A DNA stretch of 64,000 bases from the NCBI RefSeq assembly GCF_028368935.1, contig NZ_JAQNDK010000007.1:62001-126000 (forward strand), read 5' to 3'. A program made the position numbers and the translations under genes. The number at the start of each line of letters is the position of its first letter. The first letter of the stretch is position 1. Source of the stretch: Sorangium aterium (GTDB taxonomy: Bacteria > Myxococcota_A > Polyangia > Polyangiales > Polyangiaceae). Positions 8,668 through 17,130 of the stretch are shown here, piece after piece. The notes below the pieces were generated by a model. It worked only from the letters and a program-made list of their open reading frames with translations. It searched no databases and had not been told where the DNA came from.

Positions 8668-9993
8668 ATGGCTTTGCGTTCATTTCACCAGTCACCTTTC
8701 CTGGTTCTTACGCTGGGGGCGGTAATCCTCCTGTCGGCCTGCTCGGATGACGACGGCGGCGGCTCGTCAGCGAGCTCCGGGGGCACGGGCGGCTCGTCGG
8801 CGAGCTCCGGGAGCTCCGGGAGCACCACCGCGCAGGGCACGGGCGGCGCGGGCGGTGGTACGGGCGGCGTCGGGGATACGGGTGGCGGTGATACGGGTGG
8901 CGGCGGCGGTGACACGGGCGGTGGCGGCGCCGGCGGGGGTACGGACGCGCAGGGGATCGTGCCCAATCCCATCATCTCTCGCGGCAAGCCGGCCTTCGCC
9001 TCGGCGGGGACGGCGTCGGTGATCAACGACGGCAAGTACAGGTCGGCAGGGACCTGGATCGCGGGCAAGCCCACCTCGGCCGCGCCTGCCTGGGTCGCCA
9101 TCCAGGTCGGCACCGGGTACGAGCGGCTGCTCCTGAGCTGGACGGCCTCGTACAACTACAACTACACGGACGTGCAATACGGGGCGCCGGGCGCCTACCG
9201 CGTGGAGACGTCGAGCGACTCCACGAACGGCTCGGACGGCACCTGGACCAAGGTTGCGGAGGTGACCGACAACCCGGTCCGCACGCGTGCCCACAGCTTC
9301 GACTTCGGCGGCAAGAGCTGGGTCCGGCTCGTCGTGACCGCGGCCCCCGCGATGACCGACGACACCGGCGTGCAGCTCGACGAGATCGACGTGCACGACA
9401 TCTCGAAGGGCGCGGAGGACACGTGGTTCTTCCTCGGCGACAGCATCACGGCGTTCGCCTACGACCGCGACACGCCGGCCACGCAGCCGAGCTTCGCCGA
9501 GAACGTGCACGCGGCGCACCCGGCCCACTATCCGGCGATGATCAACGGCGGCATCGGGAGCGAGCTCACGAAGAGCAGCGACAAGCCCAGCGCGCTGGAT
9601 CGCATCGATGACGTCCTGGAGCTGAACCCCGACTTCCACTACTTCGCCATCGGTTACGGCACCAACGACTCCTGGGGCCAGACCGACCCGAGCACCTTCA
9701 AGGCGAACCTTCAGCAGATCATCGACAAGATCGAGGCAGCGGGCCGTGTCCCGGTGCTCGCGCACATCCCGTTCTCGCCGGACGGCAACCACGACGCGGT
9801 CCCGGTGTTCAACCAGGCGATCGACGAGCTGACGCAGGCGAACGGCCTCCCTCCTGGGCCGGATCTGTATACGTGGTTCAAGGACCACCCCGACCGGTTC
9901 ACCGACAAGGTGCACCCGGATCCCGCCGGGCGGGTGGCCATGAACAAGCTCTGGGCCGACGCCGTGGACGGCCTCTACCCGGCCCAGCGGTAG
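8668..9993 (+). CDS. SGNH/GDSL-hydrolase lipoprotein
   Basis: A 441-aa lipoprotein: signal peptide ending LLSAC, a ~65-residue Gly/Ser/Thr-rich linker, a beta-sandwich-like domain (about 95-245) resembling discoidin/F5-8C carbohydrate-binding modules, then an SGNH hydrolase domain. Block I is FLGDSIT (nucleophile Ser 259), block III is GYGTND, and block V is DKVHPD with Asp 413 and His 416. It probably deacetylates or de-esterifies a polysaccharide at the cell surface. The ATG at 8668 has GGAGG nine bases upstream. An in-frame ATG at 8593 would place extra residues before the signal peptide and is less likely. Confidence 0.88.
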   Translation: MALRSFHQSPFLVLTLGAVILLSACSDDDGGGSSASSGGTGGSSASSGSSGSTTAQGTGGAGGGTGGVGDTGGGDTGGGGGDTGGGGAGGGTDAQGIVPNPIISRGKPAFASAGTASVINDGKYRSAGTWIAGKPTSAAPAWVAIQVGTGYERLLLSWTASYNYNYTDVQYGAPGAYRVETSSDSTNGSDGTWTKVAEVTDNPVRTRAHSFDFGGKSWVRLVVTAAPAMTDDTGVQLDEIDVHDISKGAEDTWFFLGDSITAFAYDRDTPATQPSFAENVHAAHPAHYPAMINGGIGSELTKSSDKPSALDRIDDVLELNPDFHYFAIGYGTNDSWGQTDPSTFKANLQQIIDKIEAAGRVPVLAHIPFSPDGNHDAVPVFNQAIDELTQANGLPPGPDLYTWFKDHPDRFTDKVHPDPAGRVAMNKLWADAVDGLYPAQR

Positions 9994-10030
9994 CGCGACC
10001 AGACGCCGGGCGACACGCGACACCCGACAC

Positions 10031-10060
10031 GCGACCACGCGACCACGCGACCACGCGACC
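10031..10060. repeat. 8-bp tandem repeat GCGACCAC
   Basis: Three perfect copies of GCGACCAC plus six bases of a fourth, in the spacer after the SGNH gene. A related GCGACCC microsatellite occurs at 40364-40389. Confidence 0.7.
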
Positions 10061-10200
10061 GAGCGCGCTCGCGGCGCCGGCGCGAGCCTTGACTCCACGC
10101 GGCCGCGGGGGCTAGCTCGAGCTGGCGCACGAACGGCAGGCCCGGGGAGCGGTGCCCTCGGGTGGGCTCGGCCGGCCCGCGCCCTCCAGGGGGGTCTCCG

Positions 10201-10746
10201 ATGAAGCTCATTCCCAAGAAGCTCATGGTCCTGGTCGTCGCCCTCGCGGCCCTCTTCACCTTCGCCGCCGCCGCCCCGGTCAGGGCCGACGACTGGGCCC
10301 TGACGGGCACCGGCGTCCGCGTCAAGACGATCGCGTTCATCGACATCGACGTCTACGAGATCAGCCATTTCATGAAGCAGACGCCGGCGTCGCGATCGAA
10401 GCAGGCGGTGATCGACGCCGACGTCCCGAAGAAGTTCGTCTGGAAGATGCTGCGCGACGTGGACAAGGAGAAGATCCACGACGCGTTGACAGGCGCCTTC
10501 GCGATGAACGGGTACAAGGATCAGGCCAAGATCAAGGCGTTCGTGGGCGCGTTCCAGGGAGAGCTGAAGGAAGGGGCGCGCATCACCATCCAGTACGACC
10601 CGGAGAAGAAGACCACGACCGTCGCGGTCGGAGGCAGCAGCGCGAGCGTCGCCGGCGTGGACTTCATGAAGGCCGTGTGGAGCATCTGGCTCGGGAAGAT
10701 CGATCAACCGAACCTGGGCGATCAGCTCATCGGCCGGCTGAAATAG
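10201..10746 (+). CDS. Secreted chalcone isomerase-like protein
   Basis: A 181-aa protein with a clear signal peptide (hydrophobic stretch to residue ~26, cleavage after VRA). The mature part resembles the chalcone-isomerase-like fold family found in many proteobacterial periplasmic proteins: GTGVRVKTIAFIDIDVYEISHFM near the start and VAGVDFMKAVWSIWLGK near the end. In bacteria this family mostly lacks a proven enzyme activity, so a lipid-binding or unknown role is as likely as isomerisation. The ATG at 10201 follows an AGGGGGG ribosome-binding site. Confidence 0.75.
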   Translation: MKLIPKKLMVLVVALAALFTFAAAAPVRADDWALTGTGVRVKTIAFIDIDVYEISHFMKQTPASRSKQAVIDADVPKKFVWKMLRDVDKEKIHDALTGAFAMNGYKDQAKIKAFVGAFQGELKEGARITIQYDPEKKTTTVAVGGSSASVAGVDFMKAVWSIWLGKIDQPNLGDQLIGRLK

Positions 10747-10765
10747 CGGGCGCCGGAGCGGAGCC

Positions 10766-11365
10766 GTGATGGACGACGATCGGGACGAGCGAGAAGACGA
10801 GGACACGAAGCGGGACATCGCGCCCTACGTGCCGCGCCGCCCCGTGATGGCGGTCATCGGCAACGGCCTCGCGGTGGACGCGGCGACCGAGGTTGTGTGC
10901 GTCGAGCTCGGGCGGCGCGCCGTGGAGGCGGGGTTCCGGCTGGTCACCGGGGGGCTGGGGGGCGTCATGGCGGCCGTGTCGCGCGGCGGGCGCGCGGCGG
11001 CGACGTGGCGTGACGGCGATATCCTGGGGATCCTGCCAGGGTACGAGGCGTCGGCGGCCAACCCGTACGTGGACATCGTCGTCCCGACCGGCATGCAGAT
11101 CGGGCGCAACATCCTGGTCGTCGCCGCGGCCGACGTGGTCGTGGTCGTCGGCGGAGGCGCGGGCACGCTGAGCGAGGTCGCCGTCGCCTGGCAGCTCGGC
11201 AAGCCGCTGCTCGCGCTCGCGACGAGCGGCGGCTGGGCGAGGCAGCTCGCCGGGGGGCGCGTGGACGACCGGCGCTCGGATCGGATCGTGTCGGCCGCGA
11301 GCGCGGAAGAGGCGGTGGCGACGGCGTGGGAGATGGCGGGCCGCGGCCGCGGCCGGGGGGCGTGA
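10766..11365 (+). CDS. TIGR00725 / LOG-like nucleotide-binding protein
   Basis: A 199-aa Rossmann-type protein. Its core VMAVIGNG, LVTGGLGGVMAAVSRG, ILPGYEASAANPYVDIVVPTGMQIGRN and VVVVGGGAGTLSEVAVAWQLGKPLLAL matches the TIGR00725 branch of the LOG/SLOG superfamily. The GGxGGxM and PGGxGT-like (GGGAGTLSE) motifs are the expected ligand site. Plain LOG proteins release cytokinin-like bases from nucleotides. For this branch the substrate is unknown. It starts 19 bp after the preceding gene, at GTG 10766 or ATG 10769. Confidence 0.8.
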   Translation: MMDDDRDEREDEDTKRDIAPYVPRRPVMAVIGNGLAVDAATEVVCVELGRRAVEAGFRLVTGGLGGVMAAVSRGGRAAATWRDGDILGILPGYEASAANPYVDIVVPTGMQIGRNILVVAAADVVVVVGGGAGTLSEVAVAWQLGKPLLALATSGGWARQLAGGRVDDRRSDRIVSAASAEEAVATAWEMAGRGRGRGA

Positions 11366-11428
11366 CAGGGCGCCGCGCGGCGTCCGCGGGAGCCGGCCGC
11401 GAGGCCACCCGTGCTAGCCTCCGCGCCG

Positions 11429-13207
11429 ATGTCGGAAGCGGAAGAGGAGGAGATCCAGCGGCTGAAAGCCCGCGTCGGGACGACCCTCCACGGAAAATGG
11501 CGGATTGACGCGCTGATCGGGGCGGGGGGGATGGCGGCCGTCTACGCGGCCACGCATCACGTGGGGCACCGCGTGGCCATCAAGATCCTGCACCCGGAGG
11601 GCGCGGTGTCTCGCGAGCTCCGCGCCCGCTTCGAGCAGGAGGCGCTCGCCGCCGCGCGGCTCGGGCACCCGGCCGCGGTGCAGGTCCACGACATCGACGT
11701 GACCGAGCGGGGAGAGCCGTTCCTTGTCATGGAGCTGCTCGACGGAGAGAGCCTCCGCGAGCGCGTGTTGCGGCTCGGTACGATCTCATTGACCGAGCTC
11801 CTGGCCCACATGGACACGCTGCTCGAGGTCATCAAGGCGGCGCACGACGCCGGGATCGTCCATCGGGACATCAAGCCGGACAACCTGTTCGTGACCCGCG
11901 ATGGGCGGCTCAAGGTGCTCGATTTCGGGATCGCGCGCATGAAGCAGGGCGGCTCGGGGCTGAAGACGCGGACGGGCGCGGTGCTGGGCACGACAAGCTA
12001 CATGGCGCCCGAGCAGATCCTGGGGAGGAACGTGGACGGGCGGGCCGACCTCTACGCGGTGGGCGCGACGATGTTCACCGTCCTCGCGAACCGTCGAGTC
12101 CACGACGACGACGGGCTCACCGAGGGAGAGCTCCTCGTGAAGAGGGGCACGACGCCGGCTCCTTCGCTGTTGACGGTGGCGCCGGGCGTGGATCCGCGGG
12201 TCGCGCGCGTCGTGGACCGGGCGCTCGCCTTTCAGGTCGAGCGGCGCTACCCGGACGCGCAAACGATGCTCGCCGACGTGCGCGCCCTGCGCCGGGGCGA
12301 GGAGCCTCCCTTCGCGACGGGGGAGCAGGCCAGGATGGACGAGCGCACGCGCGCGTACGGCCGGGCCATCCCCGACGGGCCGCCGGCGGGGGCGCATTAT
12401 CCGAGCGCGAGCCCGCCGGCCGGGGTGATGCCGGCGGCGGTGGCTGCCTCGACGGGGGCTCCTCCGGGCCAGCCTTATTCGGGGGCGGCGGGGGCGGGGG
12501 CAGCGCCCCGGGGGCGGGGGCAGCGCGCACCGGGAGCGACGCAGATCGCGGTCGTCGGCGGGGTGGCGGTGCTGCTCTTCTGCGTGGGAGTCGGGATGGT
12601 GCTGCTGCTGTGGCCCTCCCGCGACCCGGGCGCCGGCGACGCTGGCGACAGCGGCGCGCCGGTGTCGCTCCAGGATGTCGCGCAGGCCCGGAGCGCTGCG
12701 GTGCTCGCGGTCGACCCCGCCGGCTGTCCGCCGGGCGTGCCTTGCACTTGCCCGGGCGGCAGTCCGGGAAAGGCGCCGGCGAGCTGCCTGCTCACGTGCG
12801 GCGACGCGCCCGGCTGCAGGCCGAGCTGCTCCGATCGAGAGAGCTGCGCGAGCCACTGCGCCGGCGACTGCCAGTCTTCCTGTGCGAAAAGCAAGGTGTG
12901 CAGCACGACGTGCGCAGACGGCTGCTCCACCGACTGCCGCAACGCGGAGACGTGCCAGGTGACCTGCGGCGCGGGGTGCTCGATCACCTGCGAGGACGTC
13001 AACAAGTGCGCTCACGTCGTGGGCGACGGGAGCGTCGTGAGGTGCAATCGGGTCGGAGGGTGCCAGGTGATGTGCATGGGCTCGTGCGCGGTGTCTTGCT
13101 CCAATACCGGGGGAGGATGCCCGGTGACCTGCGTTGGGCAGGGGCCCGCGGTGAAGTGCGGCGATGGCCGCAAGGCGTGCGGGGACGGCTGCGCGCTGCC
13201 GCGGTGA
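11429..13207 (+). CDS. Transmembrane Ser/Thr protein kinase with Cys-rich ectodomain
   Basis: A 592-aa Hanks-type kinase. The cytoplasmic kinase has GAGGMAAVY (glycine loop), VAIK (ATP Lys), HRDIKPDN at about 145-152, DFGIAR at about 165, and APEQ. A Pro/Ala-rich linker leads to one membrane helix (about 371-393). Beyond it, about 150 extracytoplasmic residues contain roughly 40 cysteines in short Cx2-4C spacings with no obvious ligand-binding family. The ATG at 11429 (MSEAEEEE) is preferred over 11411. The ectodomain suggests a disulfide-rich sensor. Confidence 0.9.
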   Translation: MSEAEEEEIQRLKARVGTTLHGKWRIDALIGAGGMAAVYAATHHVGHRVAIKILHPEGAVSRELRARFEQEALAAARLGHPAAVQVHDIDVTERGEPFLVMELLDGESLRERVLRLGTISLTELLAHMDTLLEVIKAAHDAGIVHRDIKPDNLFVTRDGRLKVLDFGIARMKQGGSGLKTRTGAVLGTTSYMAPEQILGRNVDGRADLYAVGATMFTVLANRRVHDDDGLTEGELLVKRGTTPAPSLLTVAPGVDPRVARVVDRALAFQVERRYPDAQTMLADVRALRRGEEPPFATGEQARMDERTRAYGRAIPDGPPAGAHYPSASPPAGVMPAAVAASTGAPPGQPYSGAAGAGAAPRGRGQRAPGATQIAVVGGVAVLLFCVGVGMVLLLWPSRDPGAGDAGDSGAPVSLQDVAQARSAAVLAVDPAGCPPGVPCTCPGGSPGKAPASCLLTCGDAPGCRPSCSDRESCASHCAGDCQSSCAKSKVCSTTCADGCSTDCRNAETCQVTCGAGCSITCEDVNKCAHVVGDGSVVRCNRVGGCQVMCMGSCAVSCSNTGGGCPVTCVGQGPAVKCGDGRKACGDGCALPR

Positions 13208-13332
13208 GATGAGGCTGGCCGGGCGTTCGCCGGGGGACGAGCGTGGGACCGCGGTGAGCCGTCCAGGGGCCGACGCTCGGGCGTGCCCGTGTCCACACGT
13301 CGATGTACGTGCCTGCGAGCCCTCGCCGCGCC

Positions 13333-14112
13333 TCAGAGCCGGGCCTTGCGCAGCGCGAGCAGCCAGTCGTTGAGCTCTCCGTGGTTGGGCGGCTCCTCCG
13401 GCAGCACGGCGTGATCGCGGGCCGCCTCGAGGGTCGTGAAGGCCCGGGCGATCTGCTCGGCCCAGCGCTCGGCGACGTCGGGAGCGAGCGGCGCCTGCTC
13501 GCCGGCGCGCTTGGCCTCGATCAACTCGCGCGCGGCGCTGAAGCCGTAGAGATCGAGGAGCGTGGTGACATCGGTTACGATCTCGCCCGTCCGGAGGGCG
13601 TGGGCGCCGGTCAACGTGGTCCTGAGGACATAGAGGAGCTTCTTCGCCGACGAGCGGCCTCCCGCCTCCCAAGCGCGGAGCTGGCTCGTGGCGAAGCCGA
13701 TGTAGTGGCGGAAGATCCGGCGCGAGAGCGCGGCGGCGACGAGCGGGCGAAGCGAGGCCAGGTCGGGATCGACGTGGAGCTGGAGGGGGCCGAGGATCCG
13801 CTCGATGTAGTTGCCGTTGCCCTGGAGGACTCCGATGAGGACCGGGTGGAGCTCGTTCGAGGTGTAGTCGATCTCGACGCCGTCGATGACCTGCATCCGC
13901 TCGGGGCTCGCGTTGCTGCGGTGGAGGCCGAGCAGCTTCTCGGTCGGCTCGACGTGGACCGCCTTGAGGTCGAGGTCGCTGTCCGGCGAGGGGAAGCCGT
14001 ACGCGTGGGCGCCGCTCAGGGCGATGACGAGGTGCGAACGCTTGGCCTCTTCCTCGGCGATGACGCGCGCCGCGACCTCCTGCTGCTTTGCTTCGAGCAC
14101 CTGGGGGTTCAT
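13333..14112 (-). CDS. RlaP-type nucleotidyltransferase (short paralogue)
   Basis: A 259-aa DNA-polymerase-beta-superfamily nucleotidyltransferase of the type named RlaP (RNA-repair-associated, PF10127). The active-site block reads SGAHAYGFPSPDSDLDLKAV, giving the G-S/A-x-A-Y/W-G and DxD signature; a helical region follows. Its ATG overlaps the stop of the longer upstream paralogue by 4 bp (ATGA), so translation is coupled. In other genomes RlaP genes accompany RNA ligases and Pnkp-type repair enzymes, and this genome carries rtcBA 10 kb away. Confidence 0.82.
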   Translation of the reverse strand: MNPQVLEAKQQEVAARVIAEEEAKRSHLVIALSGAHAYGFPSPDSDLDLKAVHVEPTEKLLGLHRSNASPERMQVIDGVEIDYTSNELHPVLIGVLQGNGNYIERILGPLQLHVDPDLASLRPLVAAALSRRIFRHYIGFATSQLRAWEAGGRSSAKKLLYVLRTTLTGAHALRTGEIVTDVTTLLDLYGFSAARELIEAKRAGEQAPLAPDVAERWAEQIARAFTTLEAARDHAVLPEEPPNHGELNDWLLALRKARL

Positions 14113-15431
14113 CCGTCGTCCTTTCTCTCCTCGTTTCCGGGCGTGGGGGCCGCGTCTCCGCCGTCCCAGGTTGCGTCTCCGTCGTCCCAGGTTGCGACCG
14201 GCGCGGGGGGAGCGTCCTTGCCGAGGGGGCCGGGCTCCGTCGCGAGGTGCCGGCGGGCGATCTCCTCGCGGACCCGCCGGAGGAGCACGTCGGCCCGGGG
14301 CACGTCGGGGTGCGGCGGCAGCTTGGTGGCGAGTCGCGCAGCCTCGAGGTCGGGCGTCATCGACTCGGCGAGCTCGATGGTGCGATCGAGCGGCCAGGCG
14401 CCGCTCTTGATGGCGAGGAGCGTCTCGCGCAGGTCTCCCTGCACCACGAGATCGACCTCGCCGTCGCGCAGCCAGCGGATGGCGGTCGCGATCAGGCGCA
14501 CCAGGTTGTAGGCGTTCTTGGGGCGGAGGTCGCGGGCGGGATCGAGCGAGGCCCTGCCCGCGCGCGCGAAGGCCACGAGCGAGGCGAAGTCGCGGGCGGG
14601 CAGGAGGCCCTGGTCGTGGAGGGAGCGATAGAGCTGCTTGATGTACTCCTTCGCCTGGAGCTCCCGGTCAACCTGGGTCGGCGCGGCGCGCGGGCTGACG
14701 GCGGCGAGCTTGCGGGCGACCTCGGCGAGCGCCAGCGAGGGGTCGTCGGCGAGCCACTCGAGCACCCGTTCCCGGTGCTCGGCGAGGCGGTGCGCCTGCG
14801 AGAGCCGCTTCAGCTGGGAGAGCGCGTAGCGGCCGAAGCTGCCGTAGATGGCCGAGGAGACGAACGCACCACGCGCCTCGAGGAGCCACGCGCCGATGTC
14901 GTCGCGCGCCTCTGCGGTCCGGACGAAGAGCAGCTCGAGGGTGTTGGGGTCGGCGCGCAGGGCCTGGCGGATCGCCTTCTCGATCTCCCAATAGGAGGAG
15001 CTGCCGTCGGTGCTCACGAGGTCCCTGGGCGGCTCGGCGAGGCCTGTGGTCCAGGGGAAGGGGAGAGCGAAGACGCCGCGCCTGTCGGTGTCGGAGCCCT
15101 CGTTCGCGAGCCCCCACGCGCGCGAGCCCACGACGGCCTCGAGGACCACGGTGGGCCGGAGGGCGTCCCAGGCGGCGCTCCGCCGCTCGGCATGCCGCAC
15201 CTGGCCGGCCTTACGCGGGACGAGCTCGTCGCGGTTGTAGCGGACCACGCCGACGCCGACGAGCATGACGTCGAGCTCCGCGCCGGCCGAGCCGACGACA
15301 CGCCCGATGGCGCCCTGCGGGACACGTCGATCGCCGAGGAGGCGGTCGACCCGGGTTGTCACCTCGGTGCCATGGGGCAGAGGGACGGCGAGCGGGTCGA
15401 GGTGGGTGAGGCCGCGCAGGCGGAGCTCCAT
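14109..15431 (-). CDS. RlaP-type nucleotidyltransferase (long paralogue)
   Basis: A 440-aa member of the same PF10127-like family as its neighbour. A ~95-residue N-terminal extension precedes the catalytic block VVGSRAWGLANEGSDTDRRGVF. LVSTDGSSSYWEIEKAIRQAL and NPNTLELLF-type sequence (here DPNTLELLFV) follow, as in RlaP. The last ~30 residues are low-complexity, ATWDDGDATWDGGDA, encoded by two copies of the local CCCAGGTTGC repeat. It is the first gene of a coupled two-gene operon. Its likely role is nucleotide addition or sensing during RNA repair; the substrate is not known. Confidence 0.82.
   Translation of the reverse strand: MELRLRGLTHLDPLAVPLPHGTEVTTRVDRLLGDRRVPQGAIGRVVGSAGAELDVMLVGVGVVRYNRDELVPRKAGQVRHAERRSAAWDALRPTVVLEAVVGSRAWGLANEGSDTDRRGVFALPFPWTTGLAEPPRDLVSTDGSSSYWEIEKAIRQALRADPNTLELLFVRTAEARDDIGAWLLEARGAFVSSAIYGSFGRYALSQLKRLSQAHRLAEHRERVLEWLADDPSLALAEVARKLAAVSPRAAPTQVDRELQAKEYIKQLYRSLHDQGLLPARDFASLVAFARAGRASLDPARDLRPKNAYNLVRLIATAIRWLRDGEVDLVVQGDLRETLLAIKSGAWPLDRTIELAESMTPDLEAARLATKLPPHPDVPRADVLLRRVREEIARRHLATEPGPLGKDAPPAPVATWDDGDATWDGGDAAPTPGNEERKDDG
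14156..14203. repeat. Intragenic copies of the CCCAGGTTG repeat
   Basis: Two GTCCCAGGTTGCG units about 21 bp apart (near 14164 and 14185) inside the 3' end of the long RlaP gene, encoding the ATWDDGD/ATWDGGD tail. The core is shared with the intergenic repeats at 15.46, 17.07-17.12 and 21.1-21.3 kb. Confidence 0.65.
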
Positions 15432-15463
15432 GAGCGGACGCTATCATGACGAGGGCCCGACCC

Positions 15464-15529
15464 AGGTTGGGGGCGACCGACCGACCGACGGATCCGAGGT
15501 TGGGGGCGACCGACCGACCGACGGATCCG
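15464..15529. repeat. 33-bp perfect tandem duplication
   Basis: Two identical 33-bp units (15464-15496 and 15497-15529), each starting AGGTTGGGGGCGACC and ending GGATCCG, just upstream of the long RlaP gene. More degenerate related sequence with GACCCAG and CAGGTTGG continues to about 15660. Confidence 0.85.
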
Positions 15530-15688
15530 ACCCCGATGGATCCGACCAAGGTAGGGGCGACCGGCGAGCTCACCGGGTCCGACCCAGAATGGCGGTGGGT
15601 CAGGTTGGCAGACCGAGGTTGGCATCCCCACCTGCATGGGACTAACAGCAACCCAGGTCAGGCTGGAGTAGGCAACGGCTCCAGCTCA

Positions 15689-15716
15689 GGTGGCGGACCG
15701 CCAGGCGGCCGCCACC
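15689..15716. repeat. Small inverted repeat upstream of the RAYT gene
   Basis: GGTGGCGG (15689-15696) and CCGCCACC (15709-15716) form an 8-bp stem with a 12-nt loop about 70 bp before the transposase ATG. It could be a REP-like end hairpin. Confidence 0.4.
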
Positions 15717-15788
15717 CACGAAGCTTGGTCGAGCAGCGAAATGATTGACGAAAACCCGTGGCACAAAGCTTGTCATGGTGCACCTGTC

Positions 15789-16709
15789 ATGAGCCAGCCC
15801 CGCGAGATCGCTGCCGGAGCCACCTACCTCATCACCCGTCGCGTCCTGCGCCGGCACCTGCTCTTCCGCCCGGACGCGGCAATCACCCGGCTCCTCGTCT
15901 ACGTCCTCGCGGTGTCGACCCGCCGTTACGGCATCGAGGTCCATGCGCTCTGCGCCATGTCAACGCATCTGCACCTGGTCGTGACAGACACGAGGGGCGT
16001 CCTGCCGCGGTTCTTGCAATTCTTCCATCGCATCGTCGCGCTCGGCACGAAGGTGCTTCGCGGGTGGGAAGGCCCCGTGTGGGACCACGAGGCCACGAGC
16101 GTGGTGCGGCTGCTGACGCGCGCGGCGGTGGTGGAGAAGATTGCTTACGTCATGGCGAATCCCGTCGCCGCTGGCCTGGTGCAGCATGCTCGCGAGTGGC
16201 CAGGCGCCAAGGTGGATGTGGACGAGCTCGGTCGCGGCGTGCTGCGCGCGGCACGGCCTTCGGTGTATCTCGACCCGGAAAACCCCCAGTGGCCCGAGGA
16301 GGTGACCGTCTCGCTCGCGCTTCCGCCAGCCATCGGGCAGGACAGCGCGGAGAGCTTTCGCCAGGATGTCTCTGCCGAGCTCGAGCGACAGGAAGCGCGG
16401 GCCCGCGCGGAGGTGCAGCGACGAGGACTTCGCTTCTTGGGCGCCGAGAGGGCCAGCAGGGTGTCCCCTTACGAGCGCGTGACGAGCTTCGAGCCGCTGC
16501 GCGACGGCAATCCGACGTTTGCGGTTGGTCGCAATCAGGGGGACGCGTGGCGAATCGCAGGTGCCGCTGTGCGTGCGTTTCGCGCGTCGTACCGTGCGGC
16601 ACTCGAACGATGGTGTGCCGGCGTGCGCAGCGCTGTATTCCCCGCGGGGACGTGGTGGATGCGCACGTTTCACGGCGCCAGCGTGGCCGACGTCGTGCTC
16701 ACGGTGTAG
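15789..16709 (+). CDS. RAYT-type (IS200-like Y1) transposase
   Basis: A 306-aa HUH/Y1 single-strand transposase. The HUH motif is MSTHLHLVV, and the nucleophilic Tyr lies in EKIAYVMANPVAAGLV, matching the YxxxNP arrangement of REP-associated tyrosine transposases. A ~150-residue C-terminal extension beyond the Y1 domain is typical of longer single-copy RAYTs. The frame is open upstream, but the ATG at 15789 (MSQPREIAAG) gives the normal N-terminus. Repeats with a shared core lie on both sides, so it may handle them. No terminal gene partner (tnpB) is present. Confidence 0.85.
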   Translation: MSQPREIAAGATYLITRRVLRRHLLFRPDAAITRLLVYVLAVSTRRYGIEVHALCAMSTHLHLVVTDTRGVLPRFLQFFHRIVALGTKVLRGWEGPVWDHEATSVVRLLTRAAVVEKIAYVMANPVAAGLVQHAREWPGAKVDVDELGRGVLRAARPSVYLDPENPQWPEEVTVSLALPPAIGQDSAESFRQDVSAELERQEARARAEVQRRGLRFLGAERASRVSPYERVTSFEPLRDGNPTFAVGRNQGDAWRIAGAAVRAFRASYRAALERWCAGVRSAVFPAGTWWMRTFHGASVADVVLTV

Positions 16710-17047
16710 AGCCTTAGCAGCGGCGCGGCAGGGAGGCGGGCAGGACGGGCAAGGGCATCCGCGCCTTGTCGTGGGGCGCGTCCGTCTGGGGCCGGCGGTG
16801 CAGCTGGCAGATCGTTGTGCGGTGGTGTACGCAATGGGATGTGCAGGGGCGATGTCGTCCCGAATGCGTAGGAGCGGGTCCGGAGGGGTTGCGATCGGCG
16901 TTATGTGAACGAGCGGGAAATTTCGTGCCGGAAGACGAGCGTAGCGAATAGCCCAGCTTGGCATCAAGCTTGTCTAGCCGGGGATCGAGCGTGCCGTGAG
17001 ATAGCGTTCCGCTCAGCTGAAACTGCGACGGTGCCGCAGCTCAACCC
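16710..17047. other. Gene-free spacer with a palindrome after the RAYT gene
   Basis: No credible gene. AGCTTG-gcat-CAAGCT (16955-16970) is a perfect 6-bp stem with a 4-nt loop. The 15-mer at 16960-16974 matches 15760-15774 upstream of the RAYT gene at 13 of 15 positions, exactly 1200 bp away in the same orientation; these may mark element boundaries. Confidence 0.45.
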
Positions 17048-17130
17048 CGGTCCGGCGGGTTGGGTAGGGCCGCAACCTGGGTCGGATCGGGTCGCCGCGC
17101 CAGGTCGCCTCAACCTGGGTCGGTCGCCGT
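17048..17130. repeat. Inverted-orientation CCCAGGTTG repeats
   Basis: Two AACCTGGGTCGG units (near 17078 and 17111) separated by GGTCGC-rich sequence: the reverse complement of the core found at 15.46 and 21.1-21.3 kb. The array ends at the stop codon of the glycoside hydrolase gene. Confidence 0.7.
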
